A DNA stretch of 64,000 nucleotides from Lucifuga dentata (taxonomy: Eukaryota > Chordata > Actinopteri > Ophidiiformes > Bythitidae): the NCBI GenBank assembly GCA_014773175.1, contig VXCM01000242.1, forward strand, positions 1 to 64,000. The letters run 5' to 3'. Numbering within the stretch: position 1 is the stretch's first letter; every line of letters starts with the position of its first letter. The notes beneath the pieces were generated by a model. The model saw only the letters and a program-made list of their open reading frames with translations, had not been told where the DNA came from and searched no databases. Shown here in pieces: positions 50,568-61,052 of the stretch. A program made the translations under genes and the position numbers.

Positions 50568-51326
50568 TATATACATACAGAGAGTAATTATAGTTCACCA
50601 AAGTGTAACGCTTTCTATTATGGTACACAAAAGCCTTAGTAGCTACCAATGATGTTCATAGCAGATGAACTTTGTATTAGTAAATGAATTAAAAGCCTGC
50701 TAGCTTTTATGTTAATTAAACAGTGTAATAATAACAACTTACTGGATATCTGTGACTATGGATACAGACCACTTATTAAATCATTCCTGATTAATTCTGC
50801 ATCAGATGCCAAATGGCAAGTAGAACTAATCATTACTTGCTTATAATGTGAATATTAGTCCTTTTTTTTTGTTTGTAGCGCCTCCTGGCTTAAACTAAAT
50901 GCCAGTGGTGCCCTGAGTTCATTTAACCCGAGTTAATTACTTTAACGTTTTATCTTATTTATGTTTGCCTGAGTTTATTCCACTAATTTAATTATTTACC
51001 GGCCTGATTATCTTTATCAAAATAAATATTCAATCCTTAAATTCTGTTCTCATACATCCCTTTACTAAAAGGCTGCTGGTAAAGTCTCCTAACTTCCCTA
51101 CCAGTAAACATTTAAGCACAATACACAACGAAATATAAATCAATCAGCTCACACAAATACATCTGTAAATAGAACTGTGAACTCTTTGCTTATAAAATGT
51201 TTGAAAATAAACCATGATAATAAACCATAATAAATAACCATAATAAATCATTATAATATTTCTATAGTTTAACAAATGCATGAAAAATTGTCTTATATAA
51301 AACTTTACACACACACACACACACAC
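50568..51326. other. Noncoding stretch
   Basis: AT-rich, with no recognised feature apart from a CA tract (51309-51326) ending at MITE copy G. Confidence 0.5.
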
Positions 51327-51756
51327 TTAAAGGACCAACCCGGCAATCGTGTATATTTGAGCCCAGTATATACAACCCATGTTTATACCTTTCCTTCCTG
51401 ATACTGAAAGCCAATTTCTAAAACTTAAAATCTTTCAAAATCAAATGTTCAGGTGATACACCCACCTTAAAAGTCAGTGTTTCATCTTCTAACACTTACG
51501 CAGGATGGGAGATGGCACAGTCATTTTACTTAGGCAGACATCTTGTCCATCTTGATGGATCAAGCATGTTTTAAGTCTCTACAAGATGATTTTTTTAATA
51601 GATACTAGAATGAACTGAAACTAACTGCAGTCTGGAAGGTAGGACAAAAATCTGAAGCTTGCCACTAAAATAGTATGTTTGGGAAGTGATTGTCAGTATC
51701 CTCGTGTATAAGGATTGTAGCCTATATATTGGGCTCAAACTGGTATGATCCTTTAA
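51327..51756. mobile_element. TTAA-type palindromic MITE, copy G (internally deleted)
   Basis: Ends TTAAAGGACCAACCCGG and CTGGTATGATCCTTTAA with intact TTAA on both sides. It is about 430 bp, shorter than its sisters, lacking much of the centre. It retains the GATACACCCACCTTAAAAGTCA and GAATGAACTGAAACTAACTGCAG motifs. Confidence 0.75.
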
Positions 51757-52427
51757 ACAGGCACATAATTAACTGAACAAAAGATAAATTTCCCGTTGAG
51801 GCGTCCTAAAACCAACTGCCCTTTCGCTCTACGGAGAAAACAAAAAGAAAGCAATGTAACTCACTCAGTTCCAAGTCCTGGATGAGCCTTGCTAGCGCCA
51901 ACCACCCGACGTCGTCCGAAGTGAGCAAACTCCCAAGGAGCCAGAGGAAGTCTGAGCGTTCCCGGTAGCCACAGATCAGCATTCCCGGTAGCCACGGACC
52001 GCTGTCTGGATGGTTCCCAGGCTCTCTAGTCACTGTAGTCCTCAGGAAATGTAGCTTCTTAAGTCCGCTGGTTGAGCTAACTCGTGCTAGCACTTCCATT
52101 CACTTTACAGGCGCTGTTAGCAAGCCGCTAACTCGCGATTAGCGTGATAGCTAATTCTTACTGAATGAGTCCACGAATTCTTCAAAGTTTCTCCCGTAGT
52201 GTTTGTTGCTGATTAGTTTCTCCTGCTTGACAGTCTTACAATTATTGCAAGTAATAAAGTACAGCGTTTTACACATTACACCTTTAACTTTGCGGTCCAT
52301 GTTTCGCTCTTTGTCGTCTCCTCTTTCCTCCATCACTCTCTCCGCCAGGTGTTTTTCACCTTCCTATTAATCTTTGACTTTCAACCTCATTTTCGAATTA
52401 ACAAAATAAAGCACAACAATATACTTT

Positions 52428-52430
<3 letters not shown>
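51757..52430. other. Unidentified GC-richer segment with GCTAGC/GCTAAC phrases
   Basis: Two adjacent minus-strand open frames lie here, about 52151-52336 and 51806-52099. The first has a CNNCK motif. Neither resembles a protein I recognise. The dense GCTAGC and GCTAAC phrases are typical of fish transposon flanks, and a duplicated 21 bp phrase (CATTCCCGGTAGCCAC-like, about 51957 and 51979) is present. It may be part of an unclassified transposon or its promoter. Confidence 0.35.
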
Positions 52431-52459
<29 letters not shown>

Positions 52460-53405
52460 TTNTTTTTTTTTTTTTTTTTTAGAAATGAACATATTTAAAT
52501 ATGTGCAGAGTAAAAATAATTAACATTCACACCATATGTACCATATGTACATCTTATAAACAGGTGAAGGTAAATTAAAATTGAACCCAATTTCCCACTG
52601 GGCTACTTCCCCTTTCAAGTAAAGTAGAGCTTCATAAACATGATTATCACACCATTACTTACCATTTCTGAAAATCTTTAAGTGAACTAGTGCATCATTC
52701 TACTGTTAACTATTCATTAATAATAGGGAAGTACTTCCTTGTTTTTCAATGGTAACTACTCAGGGGTTTTTTTATGCCATATTATAAAGTACTTCCCATT
52801 TCCATCAAAGTAATAAATCAAAGTTAGCTGGAATAGCTGTTTTTAGCTATGTGTACGTGGTTTAGTGCAGTTGAATCAGACTCTGTTACATTTTCCCTCT
52901 CGGTATGATTCGTTTGGGCTGGTTGGGGCACAGTAGTCAGGTGCAGACCAAAACAACTGCACCAAGACCTGTGTGAGGAAGTGGTCTTGATCTGATCAAA
53001 AACAGATCCCAGAGCCATTTGTTTGCTGTGAAAATCAAGCTTATTTAACATGTATTCAGACTGAGTAACATATTGGTGGTTAGCATGTTGTTGTATGTGC
53101 TCAATATGCACTTCATTTTCTTGTTCAGCTGTCTGAAGGCAGCACACCTTCTTTACATAATGTGAAGCTACACAGTTTTTGAGACACTGTTTTGGAGTCA
53201 AATTCAGGATTCTGCTGTTATAGTTTTGCTTGGTATATGGCCCAAATAAAGACTACAACTAAGAATTTATGCCAATTCTGTCATTCATTGTTAGTGGCAT
53301 ATAATAACTTCTTTTTGTTTTGATTGTTTCCTCTCCCGTCATTTCTGACCAATAGGAACAGCAGACACTCACCTGGCTTTTGCTGATATATTTCAGTTTG
53401 CTTGA

Positions 53406-53410
<5 letters not shown>

Positions 53411-53460
<50 letters not shown>
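53411..53460. repeat. (GT)25 microsatellite
   Basis: Uninterrupted GT dinucleotides, about 0.6 kb upstream of the first klf12 exon seen here. Confidence 0.95.
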
Positions 53461-53465
<5 letters not shown>

Positions 53466-53728
53466 CAAAACTGAGGCAACTGCAATTTTTAAAAAAAGTA
53501 ACAATTCATTCACTAATCTGGACAAATGAAGCAAATGGACAACAAATTTGAAATGACCGTAGTCTTGAAAATCTTTATAGCCATTTTAAGAGTAGTTTTA
53601 TAGCATTATGAAGAGTTAATAGTCCAGGAGGTCAGATGTTTTAAAATCTGTGTTATGAATAAGAAAGTGTGGTACATTCTGTTTAGATACATAGATAGCT
53701 GGGGGGNAGAGAGAGAGAGAGAGAGAGA

Positions 53729-53885
53729 CTTTATTAATCCCCAAGTAGAAACTGCATTGTTACAACAGCCTACACATAAAAACAAATAAGTAAATGTGCT
53801 CATGGACAACACAATATTATCAGTAAGATGAAAAATTAGGCAAAAAAAATAAAGATAAGTAGCAATATTGTGTGCTGACAGATGC
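53729..53885 (-). mobile_element. Rex1/Babar-like LINE 3' tail
   Basis: The plus strand starts CTTTATTAATCCCCAAG and continues GCATTGTTACAACAGCC. Inverted, this is the characteristic 3' end of Rex1-family LINEs (…GGGGATTAATAAAG), next to a (GA)n tract. It is truncated, with no coding part left. Confidence 0.55.
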
Positions 53886-54066
53886 ATCTCTTGTGTGTGA
53901 GTTTCTAATGGTTTTGAAATGATTTGTAAATATGACTTTGTAGCTATTTAAAATGTGTTGTTTTTCTTCCAGTAAATGTATGCATAACATTGTAGATGTG
54001 CAAGTGTATGAGCTGCTTAGTCATGTTAAAACACCCGTCTAACACCTCCTCTGTGTTCCTTCGCAG

Positions 54067-54149
54067 ACTGCCTCACAAACAGGATGTTAATGCTTGACGG
54101 AATGCCTGCAGTCCGAGTCAAAGCTGAGCCTCTGGAATCAGAACAAGGG
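54067..54149 (+). CDS. klf12: klf12, internal coding exon (N-terminal repression region)
   Basis: The exon encodes CLTNRMLMLDGMPAVRVKAE followed by PLESEQG, nearly the vertebrate KLF12 sequence …NRMLMLDGMPAVRVK.E.LESEQG. KLF12 (AP-2rep) is a nuclear Krüppel-type transcriptional repressor that binds CACCC/GC-rich promoter sites. The acceptor CTTCGCAG is at 54059-54066 and the donor GGG|GTAAGC at 54149/54150. The exon opens with two bases of a split codon and ends in phase 0, which matches the next exon. VKAE (54117-54128) fits the SUMO consensus ψKxE. The ATGs at 54084 and 54090 could serve as starts if the short upstream coding exon is skipped. That upstream exon (human MNIHMKRK-type start) was not found in the window. 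Whether this is the a or b teleost paralogue is undecided. Confidence 0.92.
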
Positions 54150-56973
54150 GTAAGCAAGCAGTTGTTTTCTAGACAATTCCCTTTTTTCCTGCTATCCTTC
54201 TTTTCTCCTCCCAGCAATGAGGAGATAATCACTCCCAGGCCTCAGCAAGTGAGTGAAGGAGTGAGTGAGTGTGGGGGCTAGGAGGAGTGGTTGGAGAGCA
54301 TGGTAGTAAGCAGGAGGGGTAGAGAGCGAGAGGAGGAGAGCCACAGCTGGAGCAGGAATGCATCAGGGGCTTCCAGCGTGGTGACCAGGGCCAGCAGAGA
54401 GTCTGTGCTGGCTGGGGGTAAATGCACAGATGTAGTCGCTGCTCCAGGAAGGAGAGTCACATGGGAAACTAAATCTTATCTCTGTCTGTTCCTGTTTCTT
54501 TACGTCTTTCAGTTTTCCTTTGTCCTCTGGTTGATCTATACTGCCTCACAACACACATGCATGATCTCTCTCTCTCTCTCTGTCACACACACTCAGGCTC
54601 ATGTTAATACACACAGATATAGACACACAGACAAAAAAAAAACAAAAAAACACAGCAAACTACACAGTACTCTTCCTCTATCACTATCACGGCTCTATCT
54701 GGTCTTGTAATCTCTCGCACATCTCCCCTTTCTCTCTGTCACCTCTCGTTGCGTTTCTGCATCCCTCCGTGTGATTAATTTCTCCAAAAAAAAAAAACAA
54801 AAAACAGAAGTTAAATGTCACTGCAAGCCTTGCAAGCATTTCTACAATTACACCAACATCCACACTTCACTGATGAGATTCTTTTACTATAACAAGCTAA
54901 GCTACAATGTAGAATTTATATTGTGTTCAAACGTGACATTAAATGTGCTCTGTGTTTTGTGTGTCGATCATATAAGGAATCGTGGCGCTACTTGATGTAG
55001 GATTTTCATGGCCCACATATCAGTGAAGTGCTCTCTTGTCCAACATACATAGAAATAAAGTGGTCTTGTTATGTAGAAGCTGTTGCTAGGTTACCAGGGC
55101 TTTGTGTTGCCCCCACAGCTGTGTGTGTAGTGGGTGCAGGCCACTTCATATTTATGGTCATGATGAATAGTGCTCCATTATCATTGATTTCCATTCATAA
55201 CTTATCGATAATTTCTTGCCCCCAGTACGTCACCAATGGCACTTTGGGGGAGGAAGAGAAAAGAAGAACCTGAGTGCATCAGTGCTTGATGGATGAGAGA
55301 AATAGTAGCTGCTGATAACACATCAGGTTATCTGGGTTCTCCTCAGGGAGTGCTGGCAGTTCGTGTTGATAAAGTCTGAATCTCTGTCTTCTGATAGAAG
55401 GATCTGACAGTAAGGCAGGGAAGCAGGTGGTTACTTTCCGGGCGTTCTGCTCTCAGCTGTGTCTGAAGGGCTTGAGCACCGTACCTTTGCCTGGCTACCT
55501 AATGGCCAGGGCTTGAAGTCATTCTCCATACGTGGCGTGGTGTCAGTCACAGACAGGATGTGTGTGCTGCAGCCCACATGGCTTTGAAGTGCACTGAGAT
55601 TCAATCTCGCCCTTACTGACTGAGCTTCCCTTTAGACAGCAGGCACAGACAGACAGTTTAGACTGCTGCAGAAATGTGGTCTTCATTTAGGTGGCGGGGG
55701 GCCAAAGGCTTGCTGGAAATGGTCTGCCTCGTTAGACAATTCACCCGCAAGGGCTTGGAAAATCTGCCCTGCTAACCAGTATCCCCTAATAAAGACAATG
55801 GCATGAGGACAGAGGCAGGCAGGCGGGTCGGGGTGGAGCATATCCTTGTACATGTGTGAGTGTGCGTGTGAGCGCATGTGTGTGTTTGTATCTGTCAAAA
55901 TGAGGGAGGGAGGGAGTGGGTTAAGTTTTCCATTTGTACTGGCTGAGATGTGTATGAGAACCTGAGCCAATATGCAAATAAGTTTCAGTTCTTCACTTTT
56001 GTGTAACCTATATACTCTGTTATTTTGACCTTTCCACGTAAAAATTTCCTGTTTTACACAGGAGGATTAGCTGATCTGACGTGTTGTCAGTGCCTCTTAC
56101 TGAATTCCTAACTGTGATGATCATAGTTTTTCACTTCAACAAACAGAATGGTTAAATTTAAGCCACTTGAGGCATTGTAGTGACTATACCAATTACATAG
56201 TTTAGACACTCAAAGTTAACAATGCCTATAATCATTAACAACACCTATAGTCATTTTCATGCACTGAGCAACTAGAGGCTCCTTACATCAAACCAGTATA
56301 GTATAAGTATTACATTTGTTAACCACTCCATGTGCAGTCACCCGGTTTTAAAGGCTTCAGCGTGGTTCTGCAATCATAGTTTAGCATGAGAAGTATATGT
56401 TTTTATTGACGCTGAATCATTTCAGAACAGCGTCCAGACGACAATTGCGGTTTGCATATGCAACACGATACATTTTCCACAGCTTCTTCTTTTCCTCTAA
56501 TGCTCTGCCACTGGTAGGAAGAACTAGCAAAACTTTAACAGCCAACCAGATGCACTCTAGGAGCACATGCCGAGAAAGATTTCACAAACACGCAGATCAG
56601 CCTCAGTATAACTAATGGCTTCAAAGACTTTAGGCGATGTAGCTCCAGGCAGTTGGTGACACTGACATCCTATACAGAACATGCAACCATAGAGAGGTCT
56701 CTTATAAAAGCAGCTGGATAATAACCTGAGAGTCTGCAGAGAAACGCAGGAGTTGATGCGAGAGAAGCAGAGAGACCATTTGATATCACAAGCACACACA
56801 GATATTAACAAAAAGTGATATTTCTTTAGAAATATTTCTCTCGGTAAAGGCCTGGAGCAGCATTTCCCAGCACATGAACTATAGCTACCAATGGGTAGAT
56901 ACAGGAACAAACTCACTAGATGAGAAGATAATTAAGCAGAGCTCATTTAGAGAGCTCACACCTCCTCCAAGGC

Positions 56974-57316
56974 TATCGATCCATCCATTTTCTATACCCG
57001 GTTGTCCTGTTAAGAGTCACGGGGGGCTGGAGCCTATCCAGCAGTCATTGGGTGAGAGGCGGGGTTCACCCTGGACAAGTCGCCAGTCTATCGCAGGGTG
57101 ACACATAGAGACAAACAAACTCATTCACACCTACGGCCAATTTAGAGTTTCCAATTCACCTGACCTGAGGTGGGAGGAAGCTGGAGCACCCGGAGGGAAC
57201 CACGCAGACACGGGGAGAACATGCAAACTCCACACAGAAAGGACCCGGTTGAACTCAAACCCAGGACCTTCTTGCTGTGAGGTGATAGTGCTAACCACTG
57301 AGCCACCGTGCCGCCC
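56974..57316 (-). mobile_element. tRNA-headed SINE with L2-like tail
   Basis: On the minus strand it begins GGGGCGGCACGGTGGCTCAG and continues TGGTTAGCACTATCACCTC (A-box-like) and GGGTTTGAGTTCAACC (B-box-like). The middle reads TGTGTGGAGTTTGCATGTTC and the tail GGATAGGCTCCAGCCCCC…AAAATGGATGGAT, as in fish L2-type 3' ends. The direct repeat CCTCCAAGGC flanks both sides (56964-56973 and 57317-57326), a clear target-site duplication from retroposition. It sits inside the klf12 intron, antisense to the gene. Confidence 0.8.
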
Positions 57317-58187
57317 CCTCCAAGGCCAAGCAATCCAATATAAAGCCATAAATAAAGTTATAGACATAACTACTCTGGTAGCTGTAACTAAAGATTAGGA
57401 TCTCAGAATACTTTATTTTTCTAACTTGTCAGGTAAACGGCGGTAGTTTGCATGTTTGTAATGTAAAGTGTATATCTGAGCATATTTCATCAGCCAGATT
57501 TCCATCAAATGATACACATGCCTGAATTTTATCCATCTTAGAAATGAAACATTGATAAAAACTTGGACAAATGTCTCATCTTGTTATATCTGGATCTGGA
57601 TTTGCTTCAAACTCTTGAACTCTTCCTTGACCCAATTCTTACTTACAAAATTTCATTGAAATTTTAATAGATGTCCTGCTGACAAACAGTCAGACATACC
57701 AAATTTCATTAATCTGTGCTTAACTAACGAGAAGGATCGACAGACTCCTATCTGAAGGGAAAAATAAAGTAAAATATGTTTCTTTGCGCAACAAAATCTT
57801 TCATAGAGAAATCTTCAGTGTCAGAAAATTGTTTGGATAAGTCTAAAAGTCTAAAAACTACATCATAGAAATGTTTGATGTCTTCCCATCATAATACATG
57901 ATCATATCAGTCTATTTTTTTGTGGCGAATTCTCTGGCTCATACAGAATAATTAGAAATTCCAAATACCTGCTTGTGTTCTCATGTCATGGAAAAAAAGC
58001 TTTCACCAAAACTGATTTGATTTGTTTTAATTCATTTGAACAATTTGCATTTTTGAACATATGTAGAGCCCTGTAGGAATTCGATTGAAAATGCGTGGTG
58101 GGTGGTATTATGAAACTGGCCATAATTTGCCATGAACCTTGACCTCACACCTCTGACTCTGAGCTGAACCCCACTAAGGTTCAGAGG

Positions 58188-58200
58188 TCACCAGAGGGCA
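58188..58200 (+). promoter_or_regulatory. CTCF-like motif, one mismatch
   Basis: TCACCAGAGGGCA matches 12 of 13 core positions (first C is T). It lies in the klf12 intron. It faces away from the minus-strand motif at 38640. Confidence 0.3.
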
Positions 58201-59917
58201 TATTTCATGGGGTAGGGTTTGTTTTTCAGCTAAGGAGGAGATTCACTGGGAGAAGCGCTTTTGATTCATGGGGTCGTAACATTTCCTGTAGGCTGAAAGT
58301 GAGTGTACAAGTCTGAAGTAAAAATAGTAGGCTACTACAGAGAGGAACACATACCACTCACAAAAACTTCGTAATTCACCACAGAGCTGCACTCAGCCAG
58401 CATTACATAAGAGCAAAGAAATGAGAGTCGAAAAAACAAAAAAACTAAAGAAAGAATACATTTCACATCTGCTGTGGCCACAATTGGAGTTTAAGATTTT
58501 TTCCCCCTTAGCATTAATGACCTTTTTCTTTACGATTAGTAAAAATCCAGGATCTGTTCTCTCCTTGATGTTTCTAACCGTGACTCAGCCTCTGAAAGGC
58601 TACAGATCAACCTCCTACCCCCCAAATGCTCTCACACCCCATCTGATATCAAACACAGTGAAGAACAACGACATTACATCTGAATGAACACGGTTCATTT
58701 GATGTCACGACAAAGCACGTATCATAGTGAGGCCAAAGTTTGTATAAACAAATAGTAGCAAAGTGTTTTTTTCTACCGTGTATGTTCTCAATTATCTCTT
58801 CCAAGTAAACAGGTTCCTAAAACTTGTGGAGGCAGATGGAGCGGTTGAGTTACAGTCTGCTTGGTGTTAAGTGAAAGATGTGCTGAGGGATATGCTGAGC
58901 CACCAGCGTTGGCCTTAGGAGGCCCATTGCTGAGAGACCGAGAGAAAGAGAGAGAGAGAGACAGTCAGGAAATTGAGCCCATATGATGTTTTTCCACCGT
59001 CACAAAGGAGATTTAGGAGAGATACGAGGGGAGCCAAGAGAGCTGTGTTTCTGTGGGAGTGATGGAAAGCAGGAGGAAAATAGAGAAAGAGCGATCCACG
59101 CCAAGATGAGAGAAAGGCAGAGAGCGAAAGGAGGCGAATGTGAGAGAGAAACTATCTTTACACCTGCATTTCATCTGCATATGACATCATGCTAAGCAAG
59201 TGAACCTCACAGGAAGAGAGTGTTTGAATGAGTGCTGGGAAATTACTGCTCTTTCTCAGTAAATGTCAGCATATGCCTTTGTGACATGCATGATACGTCT
59301 ATCATGTGAAATCTCTGTCACATCACACTTACACAACTACATTTCTACTTGAACTGAAGTCAGCGCATCACTGTCTGGTCTCGTATGAAGATATATTTCA
59401 AATTATTGAGAAAAGTGGAAAGTAGAGTAGTAGCACATAAGTAGAATAAGTACAAATTGAAATTAAGGAGAGCATGAGTAGAAATTATGAAGACCATAAA
59501 TATAAAATACAGAGAATACAAGTAGAAATATCACGTAACATAATTTCACATAGGTGTTCTATATGTTGGTCAAATAAAGTAAATTGAATAAATACATAAA
59601 CTAATGGATTTCCAAAATATGTTTAATGTTATATAGTATTATACTGTATGTAAATGAACTTTTATTTACAGAGGTCCACTGGAGGGCCAGAAAGGAGAGC
59701 TCTGATTGGCTAGTCATTATTTTTATACAGTGACACTTTTTTGTTGTATGGTGTTTGATAAGTTCATACTATGTTTATTTTTCTTATGCTTTATTGAGTT
59801 ATTTAAAACATTTTTTTATCGTATGAATAGTTTTCATTGTAGCGAAGAACCTCTTTTAAGTCTTCTTTCAGCTGGCCATTCAGAACTCCTGTTTCTATTC
59901 TGTAGTTTGGACCATCA

Positions 59918-59987
59918 TTAAAGGGGGAGTCCATCAACTGTATACATCCAGTTAGGTCAGGGGGAACACTATTTAGCTGATTTTGGG

Positions 59988-60019
<32 letters not shown>

Positions 60020-60356
60020 GGCTTTTAAGAGCAATAAAGTCATTCAAAATCAGGCATGCTGACCCTGATGATATCACAAGAGTTACTTCCTCTTGGTACT
60101 GAAGGCTACAAGTTTGCAAACTAAAGCTCCTCCTACAAATGACTGAATTTGCCTCAGTTTTTAATCTTGTAGTCTTCAGCTCCAACACTTGTAGACTAAA
60201 GCACAAACAGGAAGTAACTCTTGTTATATCATAAGGGTATGTTTCCCTGACTTTGCACCACAAACGCCTTTATACAGTTGTCTTCACAGGCTCAATAGAG
60301 CTCCTCGTGACTGTAAAACCAAGTTTGATGTGGAAATTGGTGGAATCCCGCTTTAA
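59918..60356. mobile_element. TTAA-flanked hairpin MITE in klf12 intron
   Basis: Left end TTAAAGGGGGAGTCCATCAA, right end TGGTGGAATCCCGCTTTAA; both carry TTAA. Deeper inverted matches are GATATCACAAGAGTTACTTCCT (about 60069-60090) against AGGAAGTAACTCTTGTTATATCA, and ACAAGTTTGCAAACTAAAGC against a less exact GTAGACTAAAGC segment. The whole element can fold into an imperfect hairpin. It has a different sequence from the eight-copy MITE family but the same target preference. The poly-T at 59992-60019 is part of it. It ends 158 bp before the second klf12 exon. Confidence 0.7.
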
Positions 60357-60514
60357 AGAGAGCCCTCTTGAAATGAAAAGACTCATAAAACTGAAACGCT
60401 AAATTAAAATTGCAGGAGATACATGGCATGACACAAGTTGCAAGACAGAATAAGGAAAGGAATGAATCAGTGGTGAGAAAATCTAATATCCATGCTTTTT
60501 TTTTATTCCCACAG

Positions 60515-61052
60515 TCACCGAAAGTGCGCCGTTACCCTGCGATGGACGGCATCCCCTTCTTCCTCAGCAGAGTTAAATCTGAACCTCCAGAAGACTTGCT
60601 CGCTCACGACTCACACTTCCACACGCAGACCGAGCCTGTCGACCTGTCAATCAACAAGCCCCGTCCTTCTTCATCATCCATCACCTCCACAACCACCTCA
60701 TCTTCACCTCTCAGATCTGCTTTCTCTCCATCTTCATTATCGTCATCATCCTCCTCCTCCTCTCCGTCGGTTATCACCTCGGCCTCATCGGTGCTCACAC
60801 CAGGCCCTCTAGTTGCCCCCGGCACTGGGGTGAGAGGTCAGCAGTATTTGCACATCCTGCACTCTGTGCCGCCGCCTCCATCCAGCCCTCTGAGCCTGCA
60901 GGGAGCAGGAAAACTGGCCAGCCATGTTCACCGCATCCCAGTTGTGGTACAGTCACTTCCCCTCATGTACACCACTGCCGTTCGATCGCCCCCCAGCCTC
61001 AACAACACCATCATGCTACCTCTGCTGGATGAGGCCAAAAGCCACGGCAAAG
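60515..61052 (+). CDS. klf12: klf12, internal coding exon (CtBP-binding and Ser-rich region)
   Basis: 538 bp encoding 179 residues plus one base of a split codon. It starts SPKVRRYPAMDGIPFFLSR and continues VKSEPPED, then HTQTEPVDLSINK. PVDLS (60635-60649) is the motif by which KLF3, KLF8 and KLF12 recruit the CtBP corepressor. VKSE (60572-60583) is a second SUMO-type site. A Ser/Thr-rich stretch follows (about residues 50-95), then LTPGPLVAPG, GQQYLHILHSVPPP, SHVHRIPVVVQSLPLMYT and the NNTI block, in the same order as mammalian KLF12. The length is close to the mammalian segment (about 180 residues). Acceptor CCCACAG at 60508-60514; donor AAAG|GTAAGA at 61052/61053. The three C2H2 fingers are encoded further right, outside the window. 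The reading frame is intact, with no frameshift or stop. Confidence 0.95.

Larger units (their letters stand above)
52431..54066. other. Noncoding DNA upstream of the first klf12 exon
   Basis: Contains poly-T with an N (52442-52480), a long GT tract (separate entry), a G run with an N at 53707 and the Rex1-like tail. The last 30 bases before 54067 form the splice acceptor: branch-point-like TCTAAC at 54039, a pyrimidine tract, then CGCAG. Confidence 0.5.
54150..60514 (+). other. klf12: klf12 intron between the two exons
   Basis: 6,365 bp, phase 0, GTAAGC to CACAG. It contains a CT/CA-rich stretch near 54560-54660, a SINE at 56974-57316, a CTCF-type motif at 58188, a GA tract near 58945-58962, a TTAA hairpin MITE at 59918-60356 and a non-repetitive block 55330-55830 that may be conserved. 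The 3' end has TCTAATA (60482-60488) as a candidate branch point and a 12 nt pyrimidine run before the acceptor. Confidence 0.85.

Noticed and set aside
60410..60514. Extension of klf12 coding to the ATG at 60410
   Set aside because: The frame is open, but the acceptor CCCACAG at 60514 and the match of the following residues to KLF12 place the exon start at 60515; 60410 is intronic.
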